Assembly: GCA_030612585.1 (NCBI GenBank)
Contig: JAUWNP010000004.1
Span: 1-59,139 of the forward strand
Direction of reading: 5' to 3'
DNA length: 59,139 nucleotides
Source: Anaerolineae bacterium
GTDB taxonomy: Bacteria; Chloroflexota; Anaerolineae; B4-G1
In this document: positions 34,777 to 44,100 of the stretch, piece by piece
Layout of the letters: every line of letters begins with the position of its first letter
Position numbering within the stretch: the stretch's first letter is position 1
Notes under the pieces: model-generated
What the model was told of the DNA's origin: nothing
What the model saw: the letters and a program-made list of their open reading frames with translations, nothing else
The model's database searches: none
Made by a program: the position numbers and the translations under genes

Positions 34777-35919
34777 CTCCTCCCCCACTTCCGTCCACTC
34801 ATCCTCGCGGAAGGTGACGAGCGGCAGGGGATCCTCGACGCTGCGACCAGGCACATAATCGAACACCGCCTGCACCTGTTGCCCGATGGTGCGGAAAACC
34901 AATCCGACCGGCAACTCCGACGGACAGTCGCTGGTGCACATCCCGCAGCCAATGCAGGAAAGCACCATATGGTTGAGACGGGTCAGGTGAAAGAGCATCG
35001 TATCGGCTGGCAGCCGGTAGGCCCCCTTACGTTGTGCCCAGTTCATGTACTGCATCGGCTCGTGGTCGAAGACGGGACTCTTGAACAGGCAGGTCTTGCA
35101 ATAGCAGATGGGGCAGACGGTCATGCAGTTGTGGCAGCGCACGCAGGCAGCGAAGACCCCCTCGACGCCTTCCTGCTCGAGCCGCTGGCGCATCTCGGCG
35201 AAGCGCGCGTCACGCACCTGGGTGCGGGCTGCGACTACCTTGTCCACCACCTCGGCCCTCTTGAAACCAGGTTCTTTCTTAGTAGCCTGGTTTCCTTCCG
35301 CTTCCACACTATCCATCCCCAGTTTATCAGCCACCTCATCGGACAGGCTCACCGGGATACCGGCAGCCAGGTCCGCGCCGAACAGTTCCAGCGTGACTTC
35401 GGCCTCCTCGACATGGGGCTTCTCGCACATCTGGCAGGCGTCGCGGAATACATACCCCTCCTGCGGGGCCAGTTCGCCGCTCTGGGCGGTCGCCAGCAGC
35501 GCCGCCATATCCACCCCACTGTCCGCCTGCATTGCGTTGTAGACCGGCACGTCGTAGGTGCCCAGGCAGTCCACGCCGATGGTCACCATGTCGTCCAGGC
35601 TGGCCTGCTGGAGTTTGAGCAGTTCCACCAGTGCCCGCAGTTCGCATGGGCGCAACACCACGCCGATGCGCCCCCGAGGCTCGCGGACGGAGACGGGACC
35701 TGCCACACGCGCCGCATTCAGCCCCATCACCGGGGCCAGCGGGTTGGCCGCGTCCAACAAGCCGGGGTCGGCCACCAGCGCCGGGGTGATAGCGCCGGCA
35801 GGGGTCTCCATCGGCACCAGGAGCGCGTCCACCACCTCAGCCTCCAACAGCCGCTTGAGGAATCCACGCACTGCGGCCAGCGTATCGTTGTTCTCAACCG
35901 GTATTATTGTGGTTCTCAT
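34774..35919 (-). CDS. FrhB/FdhB-like iron-sulfur flavoprotein
   Basis: 381 residues. The N-terminal half resembles the F420-hydrogenase/formate dehydrogenase beta family (VVLRPCELRALVELLKLQQASLDDMVTIGVDCLG). The C-terminal half is Cys-rich: CQMCEKPHVEEAE, CVRCHNCMTVCPICYCKTC and CIGCGMCTSDCPSELP. Such proteins carry FAD and Fe-S clusters and connect NAD(P)H, F420 or formate to Hdr complexes. The electron donor is not determined by sequence. GAGGAGAT precedes the ATG at 35919. A 34-bp palindrome is embedded in frame (NQATKKEPGF). Confidence 0.75.
   Translation of the reverse strand: MRTTIIPVENNDTLAAVRGFLKRLLEAEVVDALLVPMETPAGAITPALVADPGLLDAANPLAPVMGLNAARVAGPVSVREPRGRIGVVLRPCELRALVELLKLQQASLDDMVTIGVDCLGTYDVPVYNAMQADSGVDMAALLATAQSGELAPQEGYVFRDACQMCEKPHVEEAEVTLELFGADLAAGIPVSLSDEVADKLGMDSVEAEGNQATKKEPGFKRAEVVDKVVAARTQVRDARFAEMRQRLEQEGVEGVFAACVRCHNCMTVCPICYCKTCLFKSPVFDHEPMQYMNWAQRKGAYRLPADTMLFHLTRLNHMVLSCIGCGMCTSDCPSELPVGLVFRTIGQQVQAVFDYVPGRSVEDPLPLVTFREDEWTEVGEE
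35262..35295. repeat. 34-bp palindrome (in frame inside FrhB-like gene)
   Basis: TGAAACCAGG ... CCTGGTTTCC with an imperfect centre (ttctttcttagtag). Arms are those of the AGAAACCAGG subtype at 41062, 33933 and 58178. It encodes NQATKKEPGFK in a weakly conserved linker. Confidence 0.8.
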
Positions 35920-35947
35920 AAATTATCTCCTCGCGTTGAAAGGTTGA

Positions 35948-36021
35948 TACATTGGTAGATTGGTAAATTGGTCACTCCCAGTCTACCGATTTACCAGTTT
36001 CCCAATTTACCAGTCTACCAC
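35948..36021. repeat. GGTAGATTG-type inverted-repeat block (intergenic)
   Basis: Left arm 'gatacattggtagattgg', centre 'tcactcccag', right arm 'tctaccgatttaccagtttc' and further units. It lies between mvhD and the FrhB-like gene. Its centre 'tcactcccagtctacc' is the same as in the block at 32138-32232. Confidence 0.8.
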
Positions 36022-36022
36022 C

Positions 36023-36451
36023 TCACACTGCCCACTTCCCTCGCATCGGGTTAGGGCCTTTCTCCTTCATCGCCGCGGTCATCTTTGTGACCGTCTCGGC
36101 AAAGCGCCCCCCCTCGCTGGCACTGATCCAGCGCAGCCAGACCCGGTCCTCGTCGAAACCAGCGTTCTTGAGGATCTCCTTAAGCGCGATGATGCGCCGC
36201 CGGGCTTTGTAGTTCCCCGACTGGTAGTGACAATCACCGGGGTGGCAGCCGCCGATGAGGACGCCGTCGGCCCCATCCAGGAGCGGCTTGAGCACGTAAG
36301 TGGGATCCACCGATCCGGAGCACATCAACCGGATGATGCGCACATTGGGCGGGTACTGGATGCGCGACGTGCCCGCCAGGTCGGCCCCCGTGTACGTGCA
36401 CCAGTTGCACAGAAAGGCGACGATTTTGGGTTCGAAGCCAGTTTCAGCCAT
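36023..36451 (-). CDS. mvhD: MvhD-type electron-transfer subunit (Cys form)
   Basis: 142 residues. CNWCTYTGADLAGTSRIQYP, MCSGSVD, GGCHPGDCHYQSGN and KGPNPMRGK show the MvhD family with all expected Cys. Along with the split hdrA pair and HdrC-HdrB fusion encoded upstream, it completes an Hdr/Mvh-type electron-transfer module. AAGGGGG precedes the start. Reference Cys homologue for reading the UGA in the copy at 22932-23366. Confidence 0.9.
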   Translation of the reverse strand: MAETGFEPKIVAFLCNWCTYTGADLAGTSRIQYPPNVRIIRLMCSGSVDPTYVLKPLLDGADGVLIGGCHPGDCHYQSGNYKARRRIIALKEILKNAGFDEDRVWLRWISASEGGRFAETVTKMTAAMKEKGPNPMRGKWAV

Positions 36452-36467
36452 ATTGCCCCCTTGGAAG

Positions 36468-36523
36468 TTGGTTAGTTAGTTGGTTGGTTGGTTAGTTGGT
36501 TGGTTGGTTGGTTGGTTGGTTGG
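36468..36523. repeat. GGTT tetranucleotide tract at the hdrA 3' end
   Basis: About 56 bp of ggtt units with a few ggttag variants. It supplies the stop codon and the last 16 residues (repeated PTNQ) of the HdrA second-half protein ending at 36476. A short tract of the same unit is at 16577-16590. Confidence 0.85.
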
Positions 36524-38275
36524 ACCGCTAATCAGCGCATCCACCTGCGCCATAATCTGCTCGGCGGTGAAGTGCTGCATGCGGATGGCCTTGGAGGGAC
36601 AGGTGACGGCGCATGCCCCGCATCCCTTACAGAGCACCGCGTTGATCCGCGAGACGGACCAAAACGGGTCGAGGGCCGGCGCACCAAAGGGACACACCTC
36701 CACACACATCCCGCACCCGGCGCACTCCTCCACATCCACCACCGCCGTCGCCGATTCCACCGGCACCGTGCCCCGAATGAGGGGGATGAGGGCCGAGGAG
36801 GCCGCCGCCTTCGCCTGGGCCACCGTATCGGGAATATCTTTCGGCCCCTGGCAGCAGCCCGCCAGGAAGACGCCGTCCACCACCGTGTCTACGGGCCGCA
36901 ACTTGGGGTGTGACTCCATGAAGAAGCCATCGGACGAGCGCGGCAGTTTGAGCAGGTTGGAGAGACCACCAGCATCAGAGCGGGGCTCCATCCCTACCGC
37001 CAGCACGACCAGGTCCGCCTCGAACTCGACGGGACGGTGCAATAGCGTATCCTCCGCCAACAACACCACCCGGCCGTCGCGCCGGTAGATTTCCGATACG
37101 TTCCCTCGCCGGTAGAGCACTCGCTTCGCCCGCACTTCGTCGTAGAACTCCTCAGCTCCCTTGCCAAAGGCCCGCACGTCTATGAAAAAAACCGTCACGT
37201 TGGCCTCGGGCAGAAGTTCCCGCACCAGGCGGGCCTGTTTGGCGGTGTACATACAGCACACCCGCGAGCAATACAGGTTGCCCACCTGCGCGTCCCGCGA
37301 GCCCACGCACTGGATAAAGGCCACAGACCTGACAGGTTTCGGAAAACCTGTCAGGTCTTCTGTGGCCAAACGCCGCTCCATCTCCAGCGACGTGATGATG
37401 TTGGGATACTGGCCGTAGCCCAACTCGGGTTTGCGATGCGGGTCGAAGACATCGTAGCCCGTGGCGACGATGATGGCACCCACGTCGACAGATTGGCAAA
37501 TTGGTAAATTGGTAGATTGGTCAATGCTCGTCTCCTCTACCAATTTACCAGTTTCCCAATCTACCAGTTTACCGATCTTGACAGTGAAATTCCCCACGTA
37601 CCCCTCTACACCCGTCACTTGCGCATTGAGCAGGACGGTAACATTGGGATGATCCTGGACGCGCTCGATCAGCGGCCCCAGCAGTTCTGCCACAGACTCC
37701 AAAGTCGGGAAGACGCGGTCCAGGTCCGCCACGCGCCCGCCCAGGTGATCGCTCTTCTCCACCAGGTAGACCGGGAAGCCAGCATTGGCCACATCGAGGG
37801 CGGCAGCCATCCCGGCGACGCCCCCACCAATGACGACCGCGCCTGACGTGACCCCAACCTCTCGTTCCTTCAGAGGTTCCAGCAGGGCCACCTTGGCCAC
37901 GGCCGAGGCAACCAGCAACTTTGCCTTCTCCGTAGCCTTCTCCCGGTCGGTATGTACCCACGAGCACTGCTCCCGGATATTGGACATCTCCACCAGGTAC
38001 GGGTTCAGGCCCGCCTGCTGCGCTGCCCCCCGGAAAGTCGGCTCGTGCATGCGGGGCGAGCAGGAAGCCACCACAACCCGGTTCAGATCCCATTCCTTTA
38101 TGTCCTGCCGGATCAGCATCTGACCGGGATCGGAGCACATGTACAGGTAATCGCGAGCCACGACGACGCCAGGCAGGGTCGCCGCGAACTCTGCCACCTG
38201 CTCCACATCCACCATCGCAGAGATGTTCACGCCGCAATGGCAAATATAAACTCCGACACGGGGTTGTGGCTCCAT
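36476..38275 (-). CDS. hdrA: HdrA second-half subunit (split pair A)
   Basis: About 599 residues from MEPQPRVGVYICHCG; the longer frame to 38383 would translate repeat sequence only. CHCGVNIS, MCSDPGQ, ASCSPRMHEPTF, EQCSWVH, FAD motif VIGGGVAG, CVGSRDAQVGNLYCSRVCC, and two C-terminal ferredoxin motifs (CAGCGMCVEVCP, CKGCGACAVTCP). It equals the C-terminal half of the double HdrA proteins; the partner first half is at 39566-40963. Two repeats are inserted in frame: a GGTAGATTG block (37489-37572) and a 34-bp palindrome (37325-37358) replacing the usual loop before VAFIQCVGSRD. The C-terminus ends in a PTNQ repeat tail. Confidence 0.87.
   Translation of the reverse strand: MEPQPRVGVYICHCGVNISAMVDVEQVAEFAATLPGVVVARDYLYMCSDPGQMLIRQDIKEWDLNRVVVASCSPRMHEPTFRGAAQQAGLNPYLVEMSNIREQCSWVHTDREKATEKAKLLVASAVAKVALLEPLKEREVGVTSGAVVIGGGVAGMAAALDVANAGFPVYLVEKSDHLGGRVADLDRVFPTLESVAELLGPLIERVQDHPNVTVLLNAQVTGVEGYVGNFTVKIGKLVDWETGKLVEETSIDQSTNLPICQSVDVGAIIVATGYDVFDPHRKPELGYGQYPNIITSLEMERRLATEDLTGFPKPVRSVAFIQCVGSRDAQVGNLYCSRVCCMYTAKQARLVRELLPEANVTVFFIDVRAFGKGAEEFYDEVRAKRVLYRRGNVSEIYRRDGRVVLLAEDTLLHRPVEFEADLVVLAVGMEPRSDAGGLSNLLKLPRSSDGFFMESHPKLRPVDTVVDGVFLAGCCQGPKDIPDTVAQAKAAASSALIPLIRGTVPVESATAVVDVEECAGCGMCVEVCPFGAPALDPFWSVSRINAVLCKGCGACAVTCPSKAIRMQHFTAEQIMAQVDALISGPTNQPTNQPTNQPTN
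37325..37358. repeat. 34-bp palindrome (in frame inside HdrA)
   Basis: Arms AGACCTGACAGGTTT / AAACCTGTCAGGTCT around TCGG-A. It encodes DLTGFPKPVRS. Identical base for base to the copy at 39138-39171 in the HdrC-HdrB fusion gene. Flanking bases extend the palindrome further (ccac / tctgtgg). Confidence 0.92.
37489..37572. repeat. in-frame GGTAGATTG-type block inside HdrA
   Basis: Encodes KLVDWETGKLVEETSIDQST and NLPICQS without a stop codon, inserted just before the VGAIIVATGYD strand. Left and right arms are reverse complements around 'caatgctcgtctcc'. Confidence 0.87.
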
Positions 38276-38289
38276 ATCTCCGTTCACCC

Positions 38290-38387
38290 TTTGGTAGATT
38301 CGTAAATTCGAAGTCCGTAGATTCGTATATTCGGCTACACGTCCCTCAAGCCCCGAATCTACGAAGTACGAGTCACGAATCACGAAC
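38290..38387. repeat. 'attcgta/tacgaat' inverted-repeat block (intergenic)
   Basis: Left arm of 'ggtagattcgtaaattcg' units, right arm 'gaatctacgaagtacgagtc' and 'acgaatcacgaac'. It fills the gap between the split-HdrA and HdrC-HdrB fusion genes. Confidence 0.75.
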
Positions 38388-39545
38388 TCATAGCGCCAGA
38401 TCCACCAACTCCATAATATCCATCACCTGCAACTTCTCATCCAGCCCCTGCACCTTGACCGCGTCCTCCAACGTCAGCAGGCAGAAGGGGCAAGCCACAG
38501 CCAGAACCTCGGCCCCCGTCTCGGCCGCTTCGTGCACCCGCTGGAAAGCCAACCGCTCTTCCAAGTTGGTCCCCTCGACCCACATCCGCCCGCCGCCCCC
38601 CTCGCAGCACAGACTGCGTTCCCGGCTGCGATCCATCTCCACCAATTTGACGCCAGGGATGGCCTTCAGAATGGCGCGCGGCTCATCAAAGATGTGGTTC
38701 TGCTTACCCAGGAAGCAGGGATCGTGGTAAGTAACCGTCTTATTCACTCCCTCCCCCCAAACTCCCACACCCCCAAACTCCAATCGGCCCTGCTCAATCA
38801 GTTCGGCGATGAGTTGCGTGTAGTGCAGTACCTCCATCCCGTCCAGACCATACTCGTTCTTGAAGGTGTTAAAACAGTGGGGGGAGGTGGTCACCAACCG
38901 GCTTGCACCCACACTGCGGATCAACTCACCGTTCTCCTCGACCAGCATCTCAAACAGCCCCACCTCGCCCATACGCCGCACCTCGTTGCCGCAGCAACTC
39001 TCCTCGGTGCCCAACGTGCCGAAGTCCAGCCCGGCCGCCGCAAAAGCCCTCACCAATGCGCGAGGGACAACCTGCACGCGCGGGTCATACGAGGGAATGC
39101 AGCCCACGAAGTAGAGCATCTCGCATCCATCCTGCGCAGACCTGACAGGTTTCGGAAAACCTGTCAGGTCTCCGTTGACCCAGGCTGCGCGATCCTCCCG
39201 CGCAATGCCGCTGGGGTTCCCCTGGCGGAAGATGCCCATCAGCGCCGTCCCGATGGTCTCCGGGATACGCCCGCTCTCCACCAATTGGCCCCGCAGCCCA
39301 ATGATCAACTCAGCCGGCCGCACATCCTTGGGGCAGCGCTCGACGCAATTGAAGCAGCAGGTACAGTCCCATAACTCCGGGTGCGCGTTCACGTCCACTT
39401 CCGGCTCCACCAGCATGTTGTAAATCAGGCTACGGATGTTGAGCACCGTCTTACGTGCCACCGGACAGCCACCGGTGCACTTGCCGCATTGGATACAGCC
39501 AAAGAGTTCCAATTGCTCGGCCATCGGCCCTGTCTTCAATGCCAT
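38388..39545 (-). CDS. HdrC-HdrB fusion (HdrD-like) subunit
   Basis: 385 residues. HdrC part: CIQCGKCTGGCP and CTCCFNCVERCP. HdrB part: FVGC...EESCCGNEVRRMG...TSPHCFNTF (the first CCG domain has Ser-Pro-His-Cys instead of the usual Cys-Pro-x-Cys, so one ligand is missing) and YHDPCFLGK...SLCCEGGGGRMW...ACPFCLLTLEDA. It resembles HdrD of methanogens and related respiratory reductases. GGAGG precedes the start. It lies between the two halves of the split hdrA pair A. A 34-bp palindrome (39138-39171) and a 'cccacaccccc' tract (about 38753-38785, GVGVWGEG) are in frame. Confidence 0.87.
   Translation of the reverse strand: MALKTGPMAEQLELFGCIQCGKCTGGCPVARKTVLNIRSLIYNMLVEPEVDVNAHPELWDCTCCFNCVERCPKDVRPAELIIGLRGQLVESGRIPETIGTALMGIFRQGNPSGIAREDRAAWVNGDLTGFPKPVRSAQDGCEMLYFVGCIPSYDPRVQVVPRALVRAFAAAGLDFGTLGTEESCCGNEVRRMGEVGLFEMLVEENGELIRSVGASRLVTTSPHCFNTFKNEYGLDGMEVLHYTQLIAELIEQGRLEFGGVGVWGEGVNKTVTYHDPCFLGKQNHIFDEPRAILKAIPGVKLVEMDRSRERSLCCEGGGGRMWVEGTNLEERLAFQRVHEAAETGAEVLAVACPFCLLTLEDAVKVQGLDEKLQVMDIMELVDLAL
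39138..39171. repeat. 34-bp palindrome (in frame inside HdrC-HdrB fusion)
   Basis: Identical copy of 37325-37358, reading DLTGFPKPVRS in the same frame. It sits in the linker between the HdrC part and the first CCG domain, where the paralogues at 19943 and 50960 have unrelated residues. Confidence 0.92.
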
Positions 39546-39565
39546 CCTCGCTTCCCTCCACCCTG

Positions 39566-40963
39566 CTATGCCGGTCTGGTTTTCTCACACCGCGCCAGTA
39601 CTCCCAGCGCTGAAGAAGCGGCTGCCTTTGCCTGCGCGACCGTGTCCGGGATATCCTTGGGCCCCTGGCAGCAACCCGCCAGAAACACACCATCCAATAG
39701 GGTGTCCACCGGGCGTAACTTGGGATGCGCCTCCTGGAAAAAGCCGTCCGGGGAGCGTTCCAGCCCTTCCCCGGTGGGGGAAGAAAACAGCGCCGCCACC
39801 TCCGATGCATCGTTTCGCGGAACGACCGCCGTCGCCAACACCACCAGGTCAGCCTCGACATCGATGGGCTTCCCCAGCAGCGTGTCCTCGGCCAGCACAA
39901 CCAACTTACCCCCCCGCTGGCTGTCTCGATAGATCTCCGCAGGCTCCCCACGCCGGTAGAGCACTCGCTCATGCTTCACCCTGTCGTAGAACTCCTCGTA
40001 CCCCTTGCCGAAGGCCCGCACGTCCATGTAGAACACGGTGATGCGGGCATCGGGGATCTTATCTCGCACCAGGTGGGCATGCTTGGCCGTGTACATGCAG
40101 CAGACACGGGAACAGTAGGGGACGCCAGTGTGCGGGTCGCGGGAGCCCACGCATTTGATGAAGACGACGTCTTTCGGCTCCTTGCCGTTGACGATGATCT
40201 CACCCATCGTGGGACCGGAGGCGGACGAAAGCCGCTCAAACTCGATGCCGGTCATCACCTCCGGGTAAACTCCGTAGCCGAACTCCGGCTTGGTACGGGG
40301 GTCAATCAGGTCGTAGCCGGTGGCGACGATGATCGCCCCCACCTCCAGGTCCACGAATTCCTCCTGCTGCTCAAAATCAATCGCGCCGGCAGGACAGGCT
40401 TCCTTGCACAGGAAAGTCTTGCCGCACCTGCCTCGCGTCAGGTACAGGCAGGCGGTGGGGTCAACGGTGTACTTGAGCGGCACCGCCTGGGGAAAGGGGA
40501 CATAGATGGCCGAGCGTTTGACGATACCTTCGTCGAAGCGACTGATCACACGCCCCTTCATCCGGCACGCCGCCGCGCACGAGCCACAACCAGTGCACTT
40601 GTCCACATCCACGTAACGCGGCTTCTTCTTCACCGTCACGTGGAACGCCCCTACCTCTCCCTCGACAGCGGCGACCTCAGAGTAGGTTATCAACTCGATG
40701 TTGGGATGCTGGCCCACGTCTACCATCTTGGGGGTCAGGATACAAGAGGAACAGTCCAGGGTAGGGAAGGTCTTATCCAGTTGCGCCATGCGCCCACCGA
40801 CGGAGGGCTCACGCTCGACCAGGTAGACCTTGTAGCCCGCGTCGGCGATGTCGAGCGCGGCCTGAATGCCAGCAATGCCGCCGCCGATGACCAACGCAGC
40901 ACCCACGGGCTTCTGACTCACCTCCATCTCCTCGTTTAGAAGGCTCGGCTCGATTTCAGCCAT
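39566..40963 (-). CDS. hdrA: HdrA first-half subunit (split pair A)
   Basis: 465 residues. FAD motif VIGGGIAG, FPTLDCSSCILTPKMVDVGQHPN, CTGCGSCAAACR, CLYLTRGRCGKTFLCKEACP, CVGSRDPHTGVPYCSRVCC, and FLAGCCQGPKDIPDTVAQA. It lacks the CHCG and C-terminal ferredoxin parts, which are encoded by 36476-38275. Its first 12 residues (MAEIEPSLLNEE) are shared with the giant fusion at 41111-45733, and the DNA around both starts is nearly identical, so the 5' end has been copied between them. Confidence 0.87.
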   Translation of the reverse strand: MAEIEPSLLNEEMEVSQKPVGAALVIGGGIAGIQAALDIADAGYKVYLVEREPSVGGRMAQLDKTFPTLDCSSCILTPKMVDVGQHPNIELITYSEVAAVEGEVGAFHVTVKKKPRYVDVDKCTGCGSCAAACRMKGRVISRFDEGIVKRSAIYVPFPQAVPLKYTVDPTACLYLTRGRCGKTFLCKEACPAGAIDFEQQEEFVDLEVGAIIVATGYDLIDPRTKPEFGYGVYPEVMTGIEFERLSSASGPTMGEIIVNGKEPKDVVFIKCVGSRDPHTGVPYCSRVCCMYTAKHAHLVRDKIPDARITVFYMDVRAFGKGYEEFYDRVKHERVLYRRGEPAEIYRDSQRGGKLVVLAEDTLLGKPIDVEADLVVLATAVVPRNDASEVAALFSSPTGEGLERSPDGFFQEAHPKLRPVDTLLDGVFLAGCCQGPKDIPDTVAQAKAAASSALGVLARCEKTRPA

Positions 40964-41061
40964 CCAACAGTCCCTTCACCAGCCACTGAGTTCACACGAC
41001 AGCAGTTCCCTGTCTTAACTCCTCACGCCCAATCACCACGCACCATCACCGCTTGCCCATT

Positions 41062-41095
41062 AGAAACCAGGTTCTTTCCGAAAAACCCGGTTTCT
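41062..41095. repeat. 34-bp palindrome (intergenic)
   Basis: AGAAACCAGG ... CCCGGTTTCT with centre TTTCCGAAA. It lies between the giant fusion copy 2 and split HdrA genes, next to a 'attgttcactg' repeat. 40964-41110 holds no gene. Confidence 0.88.
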
Positions 41096-41110
41096 TCATC
41101 GCATCATTGT

Positions 41111-44100
41111 TCACTGTACCACCGCATCCAGCATCCCGTACACCTGCCCCACCTCGAACCCCTTCTGCTGGCAAGCCTTGTTCGGGCAGGCGACGATGCA
41201 CGCCCCGCACCCCTGGCACAAAACGTCTATAACCCGCACGTATCCCCCCTTGCCCCCCGCCTCGAGAGGAGGGGAAGGAGGCGGTACTGGCACACGCGCG
41301 TCGTAGGGGCAAACCTCTACACATTGACCGCAGTTTGAACACAGCAACGGATTGACGCTGGCGATGATCGGCGTGGCCTCCAACTCCTGCTTCGCTAGAA
41401 GCCTCACCGCCCGCACCGCCGCACCACGCGCCTGCGCTATCGCCTCATCCAGAAAACGCGGGCTATGCGCCATACCGCACAGATACACCCCGTCCGCCGC
41501 AAAGTCCAGCGGTCGCAACTTCACGTGTGCCTCCAGGAAGAACCCATCCTCGTCCAACGGCACCTTGAGCAGTTGCGCCAGCGATTCGTTATCCACGTTC
41601 GGCTCGATCCCCGCGCTCAACACCACCAGGTCCGCACCAAGCGTGAATGTCTCCCCCTCCGGCTGAACGATCACCTCCACGCGCAAGGAAGTAGAGGAAG
41701 TAGATGAGGCAGCCAACACCTCGGGCTTGCGGTCCTTGTCGTACTGCAAGAATACCACACCCTTCCGCCGTGCCTCGCGATAGTACCGCTCCTTGAAGCC
41801 AAAAGTACGAATATCGCGATACAGAATGTACACTTCCGTCTCTGGGTTGCGCTCTTTGATCGTCAGCGCATTCTTGATCGCCTCCGTGCAGCAGACGCGC
41901 GAGCAGTAGGGGTGCTCCTCGTCGCGGGAACCCACGCACTGGATCATCACGACGGAGGAAGGAGTAGATGAGGCAGCCTCATTACTTCCTTCATCCACCC
42001 ATCTACTCATCACTTCCTCAAGTTCCCGCTGCGTCACAACCCCAGGATGCTCGCCGTACAGATACTCCCGTGGCTCAATCTGCCGCGCCCCCGTCGCCAC
42101 CACCACCACGCCGTGCTCCACCTCCTCCTGCCGCCCGTCGGCCAGCCTCACCCTCGTCCGATACTGCCCCAGATACCCACTCACGCCCACCACCTCCGCG
42201 CCCGTCAGCACCGAAATGCGCGGATTGGACGACACCGCCTCAATCGTCTGCCGCAGCAACGCCTGGGGATCACCCAACCGGGGGTCTTCGTTGGGGAGCC
42301 CGATGAGGATGTGTTGCAGATTCCCTCCCAACTCTGCCTCCCGCTCGACCAGCGTCACACCGAACCCCTGCTCTGCAATGGAGAGCGCCGCCGTCATCCC
42401 CGCCAGTCCGCCGCCGATGACCAGCGCGTGGTGGTTTATCTCGAAGGTGGCATGCTCGATGGGGTGCAGTTTCCGTGCCTTCGCCACTGCCATGCGCACC
42501 AATTCCTTCGCCTTCTCCGTCGCCCTCCCGTGGTCGCCCCTATGCACCCACGAGTCCTGCTCCCGGATGTTCGCCATCTCGAATAGGTGCGGGTTCAGCC
42601 CCGCCCCCCGAATCGTCTCCTGGAACAACGGCCCGTGCGTGCGCGGCGTACACGAAGCCACCACGACCCGGTTCAGCCCATGCTCCTCGATCTGCTCCCG
42701 CATGCGCTCCTGCGTGTCCTGTGAACAGGTATAGAGATTTTCCTCGGCGTAGACCACCCCCGACAGATTGGCCGCGTACTCGACCACCTCCGGCACGTCC
42801 ACCACAGCGCCGATGTTGATGCCACAATGACAGACAAAAACGCCTACCCGCGCTTCCTCCTCGCTCACATCCCGCTCCGGCGGATAAGCGACCTCCTGCA
42901 CCAGCGAACCACGGCTCCCAGCTAGCAGCGCCGAGGCCTGAGCAGCCGCGCACGAAGCCTCGACCACCGTCTCCGGAATGTCCTTCGGCTCACTGAACGG
43001 GCCCGCAACGAAGATGCCCGGCCGCGTCGTCTGCCCTGGACGGAAGGGGGGCGACTCGGCAAAACCATATTCGTTCAACTCCACTCCCAACCGTTCTGCC
43101 AGTTCCCGCGTGCCCTCCGGAGGCCTCAACCCCACCGACAACACCACCAGATCGAACTCCTCCTCAATGTTCTTACCCTCGGAAGTGGCGTAACTCAGCC
43201 GCAGATTCCCCGTCCCAGGTGCCTCCGTCACCGCACTCACCATACTGCGCACGTAGCGCACCCCGTACTCCTCTTCGGCCCGCTCGATGTATCCCTCGAA
43301 CCCCTTGCCGAAGGAGCGGATGTCCATGTAGAAAATGGTCGGCTCTACGTTGGAGTCGTGTTCCCTGGCAATGACCGCCTCCTTGGTCGCGTACATGCAG
43401 CAGACCGAGGAACAGTACCCATGATCACACGAGATGTCACGGGAGCCAACACACTGGATGAAAGCCACCTTGCGCGGATGCTCACCGTCGGAGGGACGCC
43501 GCACCTCCCCGCCCCACGGCCCGGAGGCCGAGAGCATACGCTCGAACTCGATGCTGGTGACCACGTTCGACAGTCGCCCGTACCCGAACTCGGGCCGCAC
43601 GTCGCCGGGCATCGTCTCCGCCCCCGGCACCAGCACGACCGCGCCCACGTTCAGTTCGACGATCTCCTCCCGCATATCGTGGTCAATGCAGTGCTTCTGG
43701 CAGGCGTACACGCACTGCAGGCACTCGGAGCAGACGCCACACTGCAAGCAGCGTTTCGCTTCGGCGACGGCCTGTTCCTCGGTCATCGGCCCACACACCT
43801 CGCAGAGGCTATGGACGCGCTCGTCCGGCGATACTTCCAGAGTATGGGGGCGGTGGCCTTCCACGATCTGTCCGGCGGCCCGCTTGCGGGCGATGTCCTC
43901 CTCGGTCAATTCAGCCACCTTAGACCCTTCGGGTTTTCCGAAACCCGAAGGGTCTTGCGAAAGGTCTTGACCCCGCAGGTAGGCATCCATCGCCCGCGCG
44001 GCCTTATGCCCGGCGCCGATGGCGTCCACCACGAAGGCCATCCCGGTCACCGCGTCGCCAGCGGCAAAGATGCCCTCGACGCTGGTTTCCATCGTGTTCT

